Positions 17,577-26,996 of a stretch of 44,107 bases of DNA are shown one piece after another. A model generated the notes under the pieces. That model saw only the letters and a list, made by a program, of their open reading frames with translations, was not told where the DNA came from and did no database searches. The DNA comes from Promethearchaeota archaeon (lineage in GTDB: Archaea; Asgardarchaeota; Lokiarchaeia; Sigynarchaeales; SOKP01), in contig JAUXAJ010000004.1 in NCBI GenBank assembly GCA_030620005.1, positions 1 to 44,107 on the forward strand, in the 5' to 3' direction. How positions within the stretch are numbered: position 1 is the stretch's first letter; each line of letters starts with the position of its first letter. A program made the translations under genes and the position numbers.

Positions 17577-19043
17577 TTAGTACATTGTTTCTCCAGTAAT
17601 CCTATTAACTTTGAAATGTCGGAACCTTGCCCCAGTTTGGGCAATTGTTTCGCTTTTTGATATCTTATCAACAACTTCTTGTGGAAAAAGAAATTTCGCT
17701 AAATGAATGATCATCTCTTTAGTTTCTATACAATTCAATAGCTTTAAGCTCTCAAGGGAATAAAACAGTTCACTGACTAGATCGTGATTCATATCGATTG
17801 AAAAATCTAAAATTTCCAAGTTTCTATAAATTCGCGTTACTATGCTACCTAAAAGATCGTAATCTTTTAGACGTTCAAGCGCATTCCTCATGTAGCTACA
17901 AAATAACACGTAATAAGAAGCTTCTGATGAGATAAATCCTTCTCGATTTTGCTTTATTCCTTCAGGTGTTATTCGTTTTTCGATCTCGTTGATAATAGCA
18001 TCAATATAATGGGAATTGACCTTTTTATAAAGACCAAGCACATTGTAAATCTTTAATATTACAACCAATTGTGAAGTTTCTAATTGTTTCAAGTAAGATG
18101 GTTCAAAAAATTTAGCATCAGCATGAACTAATTCAATAACTTGTTCATCGCTTAATCTAAATTTAATCATTGATGTTGATTTAAAATAATAATAAACTCT
18201 ATCAGTTGCCTCTATAATGGGCGACTCAAATTCATCAATATTTTCGTTGTATAAATTCTTCAAAAACTCTTTAACTTTTTCTTCGTCGATTTCAATATTT
18301 AAATGTTTAGCTAGATACAATCCACAATAATAAAGATCGGGGTTCTTTAAACTAATTAATGGAAGACTTTCCAACCATTCTTCAACGTTATTTTTCAGGT
18401 AAGTTATAATATGGGAGAAATCAAATAGTTTTTCTAAATGGAAAAAGTCAATAACTCTGAATATTAAATACATTAATTGAAGTTTATCAAGAGGTTCCTC
18501 TAAGTCTTCTAGATCCTCGATTTTCTTTTTATTTTCATTTAAAAATTTTTTGATTATATTATCTCTGATGTGAATGTATTTTCTTAAATTTTCGATTTTT
18601 TCAGAATTGTCAATTTGCATTTTTAAGCGTTTTAGTTCTACAATGAACTCAATCGGAAGATATCCGTTCGCTTTCAAATTTACCATCAAAGAAGCAACAT
18701 TTTCATCAACAAGATAGTCGACAAATTTTTCTAAGAAAAGTTCGTGGATTAAAGGGGCAATTTTTGTGTCATAGAGCTCTATACTTGAATTTATTGATTT
18801 TTTTTCAGCAGAATTTATTTTCAAGTATGGATCCAAGAATTTATTTTCTATCTTCTCTCTCTCAAAGCCCCATTCTCTTAATTTAAGCGATATAAACGTG
18901 AGAAAATCTTCGGAAATGCATTCCATTTCTTCTTTTGACCAACAAATGCTGTTAATTCTTTCTCGAAAATAGTTGTCAATACTGTTATACAGCTCGTTTT
19001 CGAAGTATAAACTCAAGATGTTATATAAACCTTGAAGAATCAT
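17577..19043 (-). CDS. Large helical protein, possible alpha/alpha-toroid (prenyltransferase-like repeats)
   Basis: A 488-residue, almost entirely helical protein rich in Leu, Glu, Lys and Tyr. In the C-terminal half, segments such as PDLYYCGLYLAKHLNIEID, ATDRVYYYFKS and REGFISSEASYYVLFCSYMR recur about every 45-50 residues. This resembles the helical-pair repeats of terpenoid-cyclase/protein-prenyltransferase toroids, where GF(I)SS..(S)YYVL marks each turn. No DDxD or zinc site is evident, so an enzymatic role is not supported. It could instead be a TPR- or HEAT-like scaffold. It is divergent to the first GlmM gene across a 324-base AT-rich gap that must hold both promoters. Confidence 0.45.
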   Translation of the reverse strand: MILQGLYNILSLYFENELYNSIDNYFRERINSICWSKEEMECISEDFLTFISLKLREWGFEREKIENKFLDPYLKINSAEKKSINSSIELYDTKIAPLIHELFLEKFVDYLVDENVASLMVNLKANGYLPIEFIVELKRLKMQIDNSEKIENLRKYIHIRDNIIKKFLNENKKKIEDLEDLEEPLDKLQLMYLIFRVIDFFHLEKLFDFSHIITYLKNNVEEWLESLPLISLKNPDLYYCGLYLAKHLNIEIDEEKVKEFLKNLYNENIDEFESPIIEATDRVYYYFKSTSMIKFRLSDEQVIELVHADAKFFEPSYLKQLETSQLVVILKIYNVLGLYKKVNSHYIDAIINEIEKRITPEGIKQNREGFISSEASYYVLFCSYMRNALERLKDYDLLGSIVTRIYRNLEILDFSIDMNHDLVSELFYSLESLKLLNCIETKEMIIHLAKFLFPQEVVDKISKSETIAQTGARFRHFKVNRITGETMY

Positions 19044-19367
19044 GAATAAAAATCAATAATTTCAGATGCCTTATCTAAAATAATCTCGCAATTTATTAAT
19101 ATTTTATTAATTTAATAAAGAAGAAATACCAAGGACTTCAAATAATTTATTCTTTTAAGATAAAAATTAAAAATCAAATAGCAATATTCTCGATTTCTTT
19201 CTTATAATTATTCTTGGTTATATTAATATAATATGTTAATATTAAATATATTTGTTATACAATCCAAGATTGAGAGATTAAATATAAAAATTAAACATTC
19301 ATTTTATTATATATTAAAACGCATTTTGAATTAATTAAAAAAACATTTAATAAAAGAAGAAACAACA

Positions 19368-20795
19368 ATGACTTCAAATATTTTTGGCACCTCGGGCATT
19401 CGAAAGGTTTTTCTAAATTATAGCGAGTCTGAAGTTATGTTTACGCCACATATGGCCTTAGACGTAGGCTTAGCGTTAGGGACGTATTTAGAAGGCAAGG
19501 GGGTCGTAGTAATAGGGAGGGATATAAGAACTTCTGCTCTACCGATAGAACATGCGTTAATTTCGGGTCTTTTAAGTTCAGGATGTAATGTAAAGACAGT
19601 TGGCATTGTATCGACTCCAACTCTAGCGATGTCGCTCCGTTTTTTGAATGGTAAGGCGGGAGTCATGATTACTGCGTCGCATAATACTCCAGAATATATA
19701 GGATTGAAAATTTGGAATCTATCGGGTATAGGATACACTCCTGAACAAGAAGAAGAGATTTCTCGAATATATGATGAAAAAGATTTTCTTAACATTGAAT
19801 GGGATCAAGTAGGTAAAATAACAGAAGTTAACGATATAAACGACACTCACATACAAGAAATAACAAAAAGAGTAATGTTTGACGGGAGTAAATTAAGTGT
19901 AATAGTCGACCCTGGTAATGGTTCGGGATGTGATATTGCTCCTAAACTATTAAGCACTTATAAAGTGAACATAATGACTATAAACGCCCAAATGGACGGA
20001 AAGTTCCCCGGCCGCCATTCAGAACCTAGTGAAGAAAATTTGATTCAGATTTCCAAATTTTTAAAAATTTCCCCTCAAGAAGATATAGGGATTGCCTTTG
20101 ATGGGGACGCGGATCGAGTAGTTTTTCTTGACGAAGACGGTGAGATTATCGACTCAGTTAGGTTATTAGCGCTGTTGGCTAAGTATTATATCCAAGAAAA
20201 TAAAGACAAATTATCTAAAGAGAATTTAAAAGTTGCCACACCAATAAATTCATCGAGTCTTGTCGAAGATGTACTAGAACCTCTTGGGTGCGAAGTAATA
20301 AGAACTGAAGTAGGAGATATTAAAGTAGCTATCGCTTTACAAGAATCTGGTGGATTTTTAGGCGGAGAAACCTCGGGAACTTATATATGGCCGGGATTTC
20401 ATTTAGGTCCAGATTCAATGGTTTCAGCAGCATTAGTCTTACAGATGATTGTTAAAACTGGAAAAAGCTTGAAAGAACTGTTAAAAGAAATCCCTCAATA
20501 CCCATATTATCGTAAGCAATTCAAGTTAAAAGAAGACTTCCCTTTTACCCCTGAGATTAATGAAAAAATTATTAAAGAAATGCGAGAAGTTTTAGATTCT
20601 AAAGGAAAAACCTTAAAAAATCTCAACAAGTTGGACGGGGTAAGGTTTGATTACGACGATGGATGGATTTTGATAAGGCGATCAGGAACAAGCCCGTATT
20701 TAAGAATCTCTGGCGAATCAAGCGTTAATATAGAATCTTCCAAAAAAATGAATGAACTTGCCCAAACAAGAATGGAAAAATTAGATTTAATCTAA
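19368..20795 (+). CDS. glmM: Phosphohexomutase, GlmM/PGM/PMM family (copy 1)
   Basis: Interconverts hexose 1- and 6-phosphates; with glmS and a GlmU-like gene nearby, glucosamine-6-P to glucosamine-1-P is most likely. The 475-residue protein has all four domains. FGTSGIRKVF is the N-terminal motif, the phosphoserine is Ser104 in TASHN, the Mg loop is DGDADR, the sugar loop is GGETSGT, and the phosphate clamp RRSGTSPYLRI is C-terminal. The clamp is usually RxSGTEP, so Ser replaces Glu here. The ATG follows an AT-rich leader. A paralog lies 140 bases downstream on the same strand. Confidence 0.92.
   Translation: MTSNIFGTSGIRKVFLNYSESEVMFTPHMALDVGLALGTYLEGKGVVVIGRDIRTSALPIEHALISGLLSSGCNVKTVGIVSTPTLAMSLRFLNGKAGVMITASHNTPEYIGLKIWNLSGIGYTPEQEEEISRIYDEKDFLNIEWDQVGKITEVNDINDTHIQEITKRVMFDGSKLSVIVDPGNGSGCDIAPKLLSTYKVNIMTINAQMDGKFPGRHSEPSEENLIQISKFLKISPQEDIGIAFDGDADRVVFLDEDGEIIDSVRLLALLAKYYIQENKDKLSKENLKVATPINSSSLVEDVLEPLGCEVIRTEVGDIKVAIALQESGGFLGGETSGTYIWPGFHLGPDSMVSAALVLQMIVKTGKSLKELLKEIPQYPYYRKQFKLKEDFPFTPEINEKIIKEMREVLDSKGKTLKNLNKLDGVRFDYDDGWILIRRSGTSPYLRISGESSVNIESSKKMNELAQTRMEKLDLI
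20616..20707 (+). repeat. Gene-conversion-like tract, copy in first GlmM gene
   Basis: Positions 20616-20707 match 22181-22272 with one mismatch, including 76 consecutive identical bases (20632-20707), at a constant offset of 1565. Just outside the tract the paralogs differ at most synonymous positions. The tract encodes LDGVRFDYDDGWILIRRSGT and the following residues of the phosphate clamp. Confidence 0.8.
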
Positions 20796-20935
20796 TAGCA
20801 TCCCATTTTTTTACTTTTTTTACTTTATGAAGTTTTTTTAGAGGATAAATATAAAAGCAAAATTATCTTTAATAAAATAAGTTAAAGTTATATTGAGTTT
20901 TTAAAATAAATATTTAGCATGAACGGGATTAATTA

Positions 20936-22360
20936 ATGGCAATAAACATATTCGGTACTAGTGGTATTAGACGTGTTTTTTGTAATTATGACAATACAGA
21001 CATCATGTTTACTCCACAAATGGCATTGGATCTAGGACTTGCTTTAGGCACTTATCTAAATGGAGGTAAAATTGTCATTGGAAAAGATATTCGCACTTCT
21101 GCCTTACCTATAGAGTACGCATTCATTTCTGGGCTTGTAAGTACTGGATGCAGTGTGAAAACCTTAGGAATAGTGACAACTCCTACTTTAGCAATGTCGC
21201 TTCGTTTTTTGAATGCTAATGCGGGAGTCATGATTACTGCGTCGCATAACACCCCTGAATACATCGGTCTAAAATTTTGGAATCCTTCTGGAATGGGATT
21301 CATTACTGAACAAGAAGAAGAAATTGAAAGGATTTACAACGATAAAAAATTTTCAGATATACGCTGGGACGAGGTTGGTACTGTCTCGCACGTTAATGAC
21401 ATAGACGATATACACATTGAAGATGTTAATAACCGGATAAAGTTTGATGGAAGCTCATTACAAGTAATAGTAGATCCAGGAAATGGGTCCGGGTGTGATA
21501 TAGTTCCAAAGCTGTTGAGCAAATATGATGTGGAGATTATTTTGATTAATGGTATAATGGACGGGCGCTTTCCAGGACGTCATTCCGAGCCCAGTAAAGA
21601 GAATTTAATACAAATTTCGAAATTTCTTAAAACTTCAGATCAAGAAGATGTTGGAATAGCTCTCGACGGTGATGCCGATAGAGTTATTTTTTTAGACGAA
21701 GATGGAGAAATTGTTGAACCAATCCGTCTATTGGCGTTAATGGCAGTTGATTATTTAAAGAGATATAAAAGTAAAATACCTAAGGAGAACTTGAAAGTTA
21801 TTACGGCAATAAATTCATCGAGTTTATTAGAAGATCTATTAAATCCCCTTGGATGTGAAGTTATCATGACAGAAGTAGGGGATATTAAAGTTGCTCAAGC
21901 AATAAAAGAACACGGTGGATTTTTAGGAGGAGAGACTTCTGGCACATATATATGGCCAAGCACGCATCTTGGACCAGATTCAATAGTAACCATCGCTAAA
22001 GTCCTCAGAATGATAGCTGAATCTGGAAAAACATTACGGGATTTATTAAAAGATATTCCAAAGTATCCATATTATAGTACTAATTTCAAATTAAAGAAAG
22101 ATATACCATTTACAGACGAAATAAATGAAAAAATCATTGAAGAAATGCGAGAAGTTTTAGATTTTAAAGGAAAAAAAGTGAAAAATCTCAACAAGATGGA
22201 CGGGGTAAGGTTTGATTACGACGATGGATGGATTTTGATAAGGCGATCAGGAACAAGCCCGTATTTAAGAATTGTTGGCGAGTCAAGCGTAAATTTAGAA
22301 TCCTCTAAAGAAATGAATGAAAGCGCCCAAGAAAGAATGAAGAAATTAGATTTGATATGA
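20936..22360 (+). CDS. glmM: Phosphohexomutase, GlmM/PGM/PMM family (copy 2)
   Basis: A 474-residue tandem paralog of the upstream gene, similar over the full length with all functional motifs kept: FGTSGIRRVF, Ser103 in TASHN, DGDADR, GGETSGT and RRSGTSPYLRI. Third-position divergence is high except in a 92-base tract near the 3' end and a shorter one around TASHN. Both copies look active. They may divide work between glucosamine-1-P and glucose/mannose-1-P, or simply raise dosage. Substrate choice cannot be read from these motifs. The coding region starts at an ATG after a 140-base AT-rich gap. Confidence 0.92.
   Translation: MAINIFGTSGIRRVFCNYDNTDIMFTPQMALDLGLALGTYLNGGKIVIGKDIRTSALPIEYAFISGLVSTGCSVKTLGIVTTPTLAMSLRFLNANAGVMITASHNTPEYIGLKFWNPSGMGFITEQEEEIERIYNDKKFSDIRWDEVGTVSHVNDIDDIHIEDVNNRIKFDGSSLQVIVDPGNGSGCDIVPKLLSKYDVEIILINGIMDGRFPGRHSEPSKENLIQISKFLKTSDQEDVGIALDGDADRVIFLDEDGEIVEPIRLLALMAVDYLKRYKSKIPKENLKVITAINSSSLLEDLLNPLGCEVIMTEVGDIKVAQAIKEHGGFLGGETSGTYIWPSTHLGPDSIVTIAKVLRMIAESGKTLRDLLKDIPKYPYYSTNFKLKKDIPFTDEINEKIIEEMREVLDFKGKKVKNLNKMDGVRFDYDDGWILIRRSGTSPYLRIVGESSVNLESSKEMNESAQERMKKLDLI
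22181..22272 (+). repeat. Gene-conversion-like tract, copy in second GlmM gene
   Basis: The partner of 20616-20707, with one mismatch over 92 bases and 76 identical in a row. A shorter identical tract of 29 bases links 19656-19684 with 21221-21249 around the active-site Ser codon. Confidence 0.8.
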
Positions 22361-22419
22361 CGCTATTCGTTTTTATTTCGATTAATGAAATATAAAAATA
22401 TTAATTAAAAAAAAAACTA

Positions 22420-23385
22420 TTAAATTATCTTAAATTCTATTCCTTTTTGTTCCAACAGCTCTTTATTTTCAAGGAGTTCTTTACCTGCTATTTCATCAAT
22501 CACGTAAATTAAGTTTCCGCCATTTTTAGAGTATATTTGCCCATATGAAATAGGTACATCAGGTGTTGGTTCATTTAGGAGCGATTCAGATACTGGAATG
22601 CGCTTACGTTCGCCATTCGCCAATAGTATAACTGTTTTTGCTTCATAAACTAATTCAGCACCCATGCTGATGGCATAATTAGGCGAATCTTCCTCGGAGG
22701 AAAAGTGTCCATCGTTAACGGCGTTTTTAACAGTATTGTTATCAAGTTTTATTAACATCACATTACTACCCTCAAAAGGAATTCCAGATTCATGGAATGC
22801 TACATGACCACGTCCACCTACTCCGATAACATGTAAATCGATTCCACCTGCATTTTCAATTTTTTGAGTATATGCATTTAAAATTTCGTCACGGATCCAA
22901 GCTAGATATTCTGAAGATGTGTTTTCTTTAATAGCAATCGATTTACCAGCATCCACACCTAATTCGCTCCAATCATCTTGATGAGCACGAAGTTCTTGAA
23001 TGAGTTTTTTTTGATCAATTAAGCATCCGTAAGGAACAGAAGTTTCGATGAATTTTTTGTTTAATAAACCAAAAAATTCTTGAATCATGAAATAACAATA
23101 ACTTTCTGGATGGAGCGCTCTCTGTTGTGCGTTCTCTCCAGGTAAACCAACATACTCATCTAGATTAAAACTACGAATACGACTACTATTAAATTCACCT
23201 GAGTTCGCCATTCTAGCTAAATGTTTGTATAGACCAGTAGGAGAATTACCCGTTGCAAGCCCAAAAATAAACTCGTCTTTTTCTTTCAATGTCTGGACTA
23301 TAATATCCTTGACGATTCCGGCTGCTGTTTCGCTCATGTGGTCGAAATCCTTATTTATTAACACTTTTATTGGCATGGAAATCAT
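22420..23385 (-). CDS. nagB: Glucosamine-6-phosphate deaminase
   Basis: Converts glucosamine-6-P to fructose-6-P plus ammonia, or the reverse at high ammonia. Features of NagB are FGLATGNSPTGLY, the catalytic Asp76 in SFNLDEYVGL, HPESYCYFM, GVGGRGHVAFHESG, and the late VPISYGQIYSK region. At 321 residues it is longer than bacterial NagB (about 266), with an insertion around 130-165 and an extended C-terminus. Met4 (MPIKVL) is an alternative start. It lies convergent to the GlmM pair and divergent from glmS, so synthesis and breakdown of glucosamine-6-P are encoded side by side. Confidence 0.92.
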   Translation of the reverse strand: MISMPIKVLINKDFDHMSETAAGIVKDIIVQTLKEKDEFIFGLATGNSPTGLYKHLARMANSGEFNSSRIRSFNLDEYVGLPGENAQQRALHPESYCYFMIQEFFGLLNKKFIETSVPYGCLIDQKKLIQELRAHQDDWSELGVDAGKSIAIKENTSSEYLAWIRDEILNAYTQKIENAGGIDLHVIGVGGRGHVAFHESGIPFEGSNVMLIKLDNNTVKNAVNDGHFSSEEDSPNYAISMGAELVYEAKTVILLANGERKRIPVSESLLNEPTPDVPISYGQIYSKNGGNLIYVIDEIAGKELLENKELLEQKGIEFKII

Positions 23386-23500
23386 TAATTATATTTTTGC
23401 TAAAAATTATACTTTATCTAAAAAAAAGAATTTCTTAATAAAAATCTAATTATATTAATTAATAATTTTCCAGTTATACTAATTTATATTAATTATATCG

Positions 23501-23510
23501 TTATATATAA
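23501..23510 (+). promoter_or_regulatory. Candidate TATA box for glmS
   Basis: TTATATATAA lies about 62-71 bases before the glmS ATG in the divergent glmS/nagB gap. It predicts transcription starting near 23535 and a leader of about 35 bases. Confidence 0.4.
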
Positions 23511-23571
23511 GACAATCTTAATATATCTATTATTCTTTTTGAATTTTAAAGGATTTAATCAATTTTATATC

Positions 23572-25425
23572 ATGTGTGGAATATTTGGCATAGTTACAAA
23601 TCAACAAAACACCTCAATAGGAAAAGTCGCACTTGACGGAATTAAACGATTAGAATATAGAGGCTATGATTCTTGTGGAATTGTTTATCTATCAAATTCT
23701 AAACTATTAATTAAAAAAGATTCTGGTAAAATTGACGATATACAGAAAAAAATTGATTTATCTGAAGTTCCTAACGGTTCTAAATTTGCAATTGCTCACA
23801 CTAGATGGGCGACTCATGGGCCGCCTACGAAAATCAATTGCCATCTACATGTCGATTGTTCAAAAAAAATTGCAGTCGTGCATAACGGAATCATTGATAA
23901 TTTTATTGAATTAAAAGAAATACTCACTTTAAAAGGCCATGCTTTTAAATCTGACACTGATACTGAAGTCATTCCTCATCTAATCGAAGATTTCATGAAA
24001 GATGGATTTGATTTTAAAACATCAATTGGTAAAGCCTTAAAATTATGTAAGGGATCATATGGGATTGCGACCTGTCATGTGAACGATCCTGATTCAATTA
24101 TAGTTGCTCGAAAAGAATCACCTTTAGTAATTGGAATTGAAAAAGGAAAAACAACCTATTGTGCTTCTGATATTCCTGCGTTTTTACCGTTAACAAAAAA
24201 TTGTTATATCATGGACGACTGCGAACTTGCAATTTTAAGAGCAGGAGAAGTTGAATTTTATGATTTGATAAACGATAGAAAAATCGAAAAAGAAATGCTG
24301 CAAATTGAATGGAATATTGATGCGGCAGAAAAAGGGGGATACGAACATTTCATGCTAAAAGAAATCTATGAAGAACCAACTGCGTTAAGGAGAACCATAA
24401 AAGTACCACAAGACCTCCTGAAAATTTTTGCCAATATCCTTTGGTCTGCTGAAAACATTTATATCACTGCTGCTGGCACGTCATATTTTGCATCTTTAGC
24501 TGGAAAATTCATGATTACGAGGTTTTTGGATAAATATATTCAAGCAATAGAATGCTCAGAGTTTCAAACAGAATTATCCAACTCTTTAAAAAACAATTCT
24601 ATAATCATAGCAGTATCACAATCAGGAGAGACGATTGATACGATAGAAGCAATTCGATGGGCAAAACTAAAAAGACCTAATATAAAAATATTATCAATAA
24701 CCAATGTCGTTGGCTCATCTATTACCCGATATTCAGATCACGTAATAATAACACAAGCAGGACCTGAAATTGGAGTTGCAGCAACCAAAACCTATTGTAC
24801 TCAAGTCATGACACTTGCTTTAATCGCGTTAGAAATCGCAAAATTACGAAAAATTGAGTCAGAAGAAGATATAAAAAAATATTACAATGCTCTATTTTCT
24901 ACACCCCAAATTATTGAACAATTTTTGAAAACAAATGTAGAGCTAATTAAAGATATAGTTACCGCCTTGGAAAAAAAAGCAAACTTTTTCTTTTTAGCGC
25001 GAGGGATATCAATTGCCACAGCTAAGGAAGGAGGATTAAAATTAAAGGAAGTAGCTTGCCGTTTTATCGAAGGCTATTCTGCTGCACATGTTAAACACGG
25101 TCCGATTTCTTTAGTTAGAGAAGGATTTCCGATCATATTTATAGCTCCTCCAGATGAGACATATCGAAGATTGATAGGTAATATCATGGAATTTAAGTCA
25201 AGAGGCGGTAGGATCATTTCTTTGATTGTTGAAGATGACGTTATTGTAGCAAATTTGAGTGATATGATAATCCGAATACCTCAACCCGGTGATATTTATC
25301 ACAATATTTTCAGCCCAATTACTTTTACTCCTGCCTTACAATTATTAGCGTACTATGCTTCAATTTCAGTTGGTTTGAATCCTGATACTCCAAAAAATTT
25401 GGCGAAAACTGTTACTGTTCATTAA
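23572..25425 (+). CDS. glmS: Glutamine-fructose-6-phosphate aminotransferase (isomerizing)
   Basis: Makes glucosamine-6-P from fructose-6-P and glutamine, the entry to UDP-GlcNAc. The start is fixed at the ATG of MCGIFGIV because Cys2 must become the N-terminal nucleophile; the frame also opens 11 codons earlier at a TTG, which would bury it. The 617-residue enzyme has LEYRGYDSCGI, HTRWATHGPP, HNGIIDN and SDTDTEV in the glutaminase half. Two SIS domains follow (TAAGTSYFASLAGK, SQSGETIDTIEAIRWAK, ARGISIATAKEGGLKLKE) and the typical end PKNLAKTVTVH. All catalytic features are present. Confidence 0.96.
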   Translation: MCGIFGIVTNQQNTSIGKVALDGIKRLEYRGYDSCGIVYLSNSKLLIKKDSGKIDDIQKKIDLSEVPNGSKFAIAHTRWATHGPPTKINCHLHVDCSKKIAVVHNGIIDNFIELKEILTLKGHAFKSDTDTEVIPHLIEDFMKDGFDFKTSIGKALKLCKGSYGIATCHVNDPDSIIVARKESPLVIGIEKGKTTYCASDIPAFLPLTKNCYIMDDCELAILRAGEVEFYDLINDRKIEKEMLQIEWNIDAAEKGGYEHFMLKEIYEEPTALRRTIKVPQDLLKIFANILWSAENIYITAAGTSYFASLAGKFMITRFLDKYIQAIECSEFQTELSNSLKNNSIIIAVSQSGETIDTIEAIRWAKLKRPNIKILSITNVVGSSITRYSDHVIITQAGPEIGVAATKTYCTQVMTLALIALEIAKLRKIESEEDIKKYYNALFSTPQIIEQFLKTNVELIKDIVTALEKKANFFFLARGISIATAKEGGLKLKEVACRFIEGYSAAHVKHGPISLVREGFPIIFIAPPDETYRRLIGNIMEFKSRGGRIISLIVEDDVIVANLSDMIIRIPQPGDIYHNIFSPITFTPALQLLAYYASISVGLNPDTPKNLAKTVTVH

Positions 25426-25448
25426 AGAAAAAAAAAATTAAAAATTGT

Positions 25449-26702
25449 TTAGATAAAGGATGGAAGATGCTTTAAAATAGTATTTCGAGTTTTTTCAACA
25501 ATGCTTAGAAGCCAAGAAGTTCCAACTTGAGAATCATTTTCATTCAAATTTTGTATTGCACTGATATAATCCTTACCGGTTTTTTTAATAATTGTATCCA
25601 TGTTCTTTAGAAATTCATTTCTCGTTTTCTCGTCACCAGAATATGATAGACATTCATTAAAACCATTTTCTGTGTTTTGCATGTTCTCAAAAAGTTCTCT
25701 TTTTTGATTTATCAGCTCTTCTGACGCATTATTACCCATGACCGATTTATATAGTTCTATAGATTTTTCCATCTTATTAGCTAGTGCTTTGAATCTTTTA
25801 ATTCTCTCATTGAAAATAAGCTCAAGCTTTTCAACCGCCCCCTCATGAAGCAATTTTTCCACGTCACTTCCTTGATAGAACTTGGAACGTACAATTAGGT
25901 ACCATTGTCTGAGAGCAATTACGTTTGCGATGTATTCAATACAATTTATGACTCTTTTTTTAACGCTCCAATATAGTCCGGGATAAAAGTCCATGTCTTC
26001 TTTTTGAGTTTCTTTACCCATTAAAAGCTTATGACCCTGTGGACAATCTCCCCGGTATATGATTCCTGCAGCAATTACCGTACTGTACCCTATCCGACTC
26101 GGACCTACCAATCCGCCTTGCCCCCCTAAAAAGATAGGAGGCTGATTGAGCATGACACCACGTGCTACATCTCCAATTAACGACGCCGTTGCTTTATCCT
26201 GATTAGGCGTGTAATTAAAATGAATATATGAAGAACCCACCTCACTATGATTTCTTCTGCTCGTCCCACCTGCCATTAAAATGTCACAAAAATTAATGAT
26301 GCTTCCTAATGTAACAAAAGGAAAAAGTATTGTTTGTTTAAGCCCTACGGTATGGGAACCGCCTGCTTCCTCCTCCAAAAGACAACCTTCACGGACTTCA
26401 GCACCATCACCCATATTCGCAGAATCTAGAAATGTTGATTCTTCAAAATAACCTCCCTTTAATTCAACATTTCTCCCTAATTGACAATTTTTAATAGTAA
26501 CCGGAGACCTAAGACCCAGCTTAACTCCCGTCATGATGAGCGTCTTTTTGCCAAAAATCTTACATCCTGAGTGTATCGTAACATTCTCAGATGATATCAG
26601 ATTAATGTCGACTTCCTCGCCTATCTCAACAGATGAGGGGTTCGGAATTTTGACTCCTTTTTCAATTAAAGCAGTAATTAATGAGTTGTTATTATATACC
26701 AT
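25449..26702 (-). CDS. Left-handed beta-helix (hexapeptide) protein, UDP-GlcNAc pyrophosphorylase-related
   Basis: A 417-residue protein. The first half is a run of imperfect hexapeptide turns (VEIGEEVDIN, VTIHSGCKIFG, VTIKNCQLGRNVELKGG, ANMGDGAEVREGCLL). A conserved block follows: GSSYIHFNYTPNQDKATASL, then QPPIFLGGQGGLVGPSRIGY and STVIAAGIIYRGD. This resembles acetyltransferase/nucleotidyltransferase-linked helices that are often annotated as UDP-GlcNAc pyrophosphorylase-related although they lack the pyrophosphorylase domain. The second half (about 260-417) is helical and probably oligomerises. Its place beside glmS and a GlmU-like gene suggests an amino-sugar acyltransferase or sensor; the reaction is unknown. 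Confidence 0.6.
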   Translation of the reverse strand: MVYNNNSLITALIEKGVKIPNPSSVEIGEEVDINLISSENVTIHSGCKIFGKKTLIMTGVKLGLRSPVTIKNCQLGRNVELKGGYFEESTFLDSANMGDGAEVREGCLLEEEAGGSHTVGLKQTILFPFVTLGSIINFCDILMAGGTSRRNHSEVGSSYIHFNYTPNQDKATASLIGDVARGVMLNQPPIFLGGQGGLVGPSRIGYSTVIAAGIIYRGDCPQGHKLLMGKETQKEDMDFYPGLYWSVKKRVINCIEYIANVIALRQWYLIVRSKFYQGSDVEKLLHEGAVEKLELIFNERIKRFKALANKMEKSIELYKSVMGNNASEELINQKRELFENMQNTENGFNECLSYSGDEKTRNEFLKNMDTIIKKTGKDYISAIQNLNENDSQVGTSWLLSIVEKTRNTILKHLPSFI

Positions 26703-26996
26703 GTGATTACATCTCTTTTCTAGTTCTTGTTCCTTTTACCTTAAATTTTAAACACAAAAAACCTTTCTCACATAAAAATTTAACGAATTCTCTTGAATTG
26801 ATTATACGGATTATATTGATTATATTCTCGAGTGTTCTATAATTTTAACTCATCTTCAAGATATTTTTAAAAATTCTTTTATTTAAAAATGGAAATATTA
26901 ATCATATCTTTTATCTCAGATCTTTATTTTCAATTTAAACTTAATATTTATATTCAAAGGATTCATGCTATACATATAAAAAGAGGTATGAAATTA

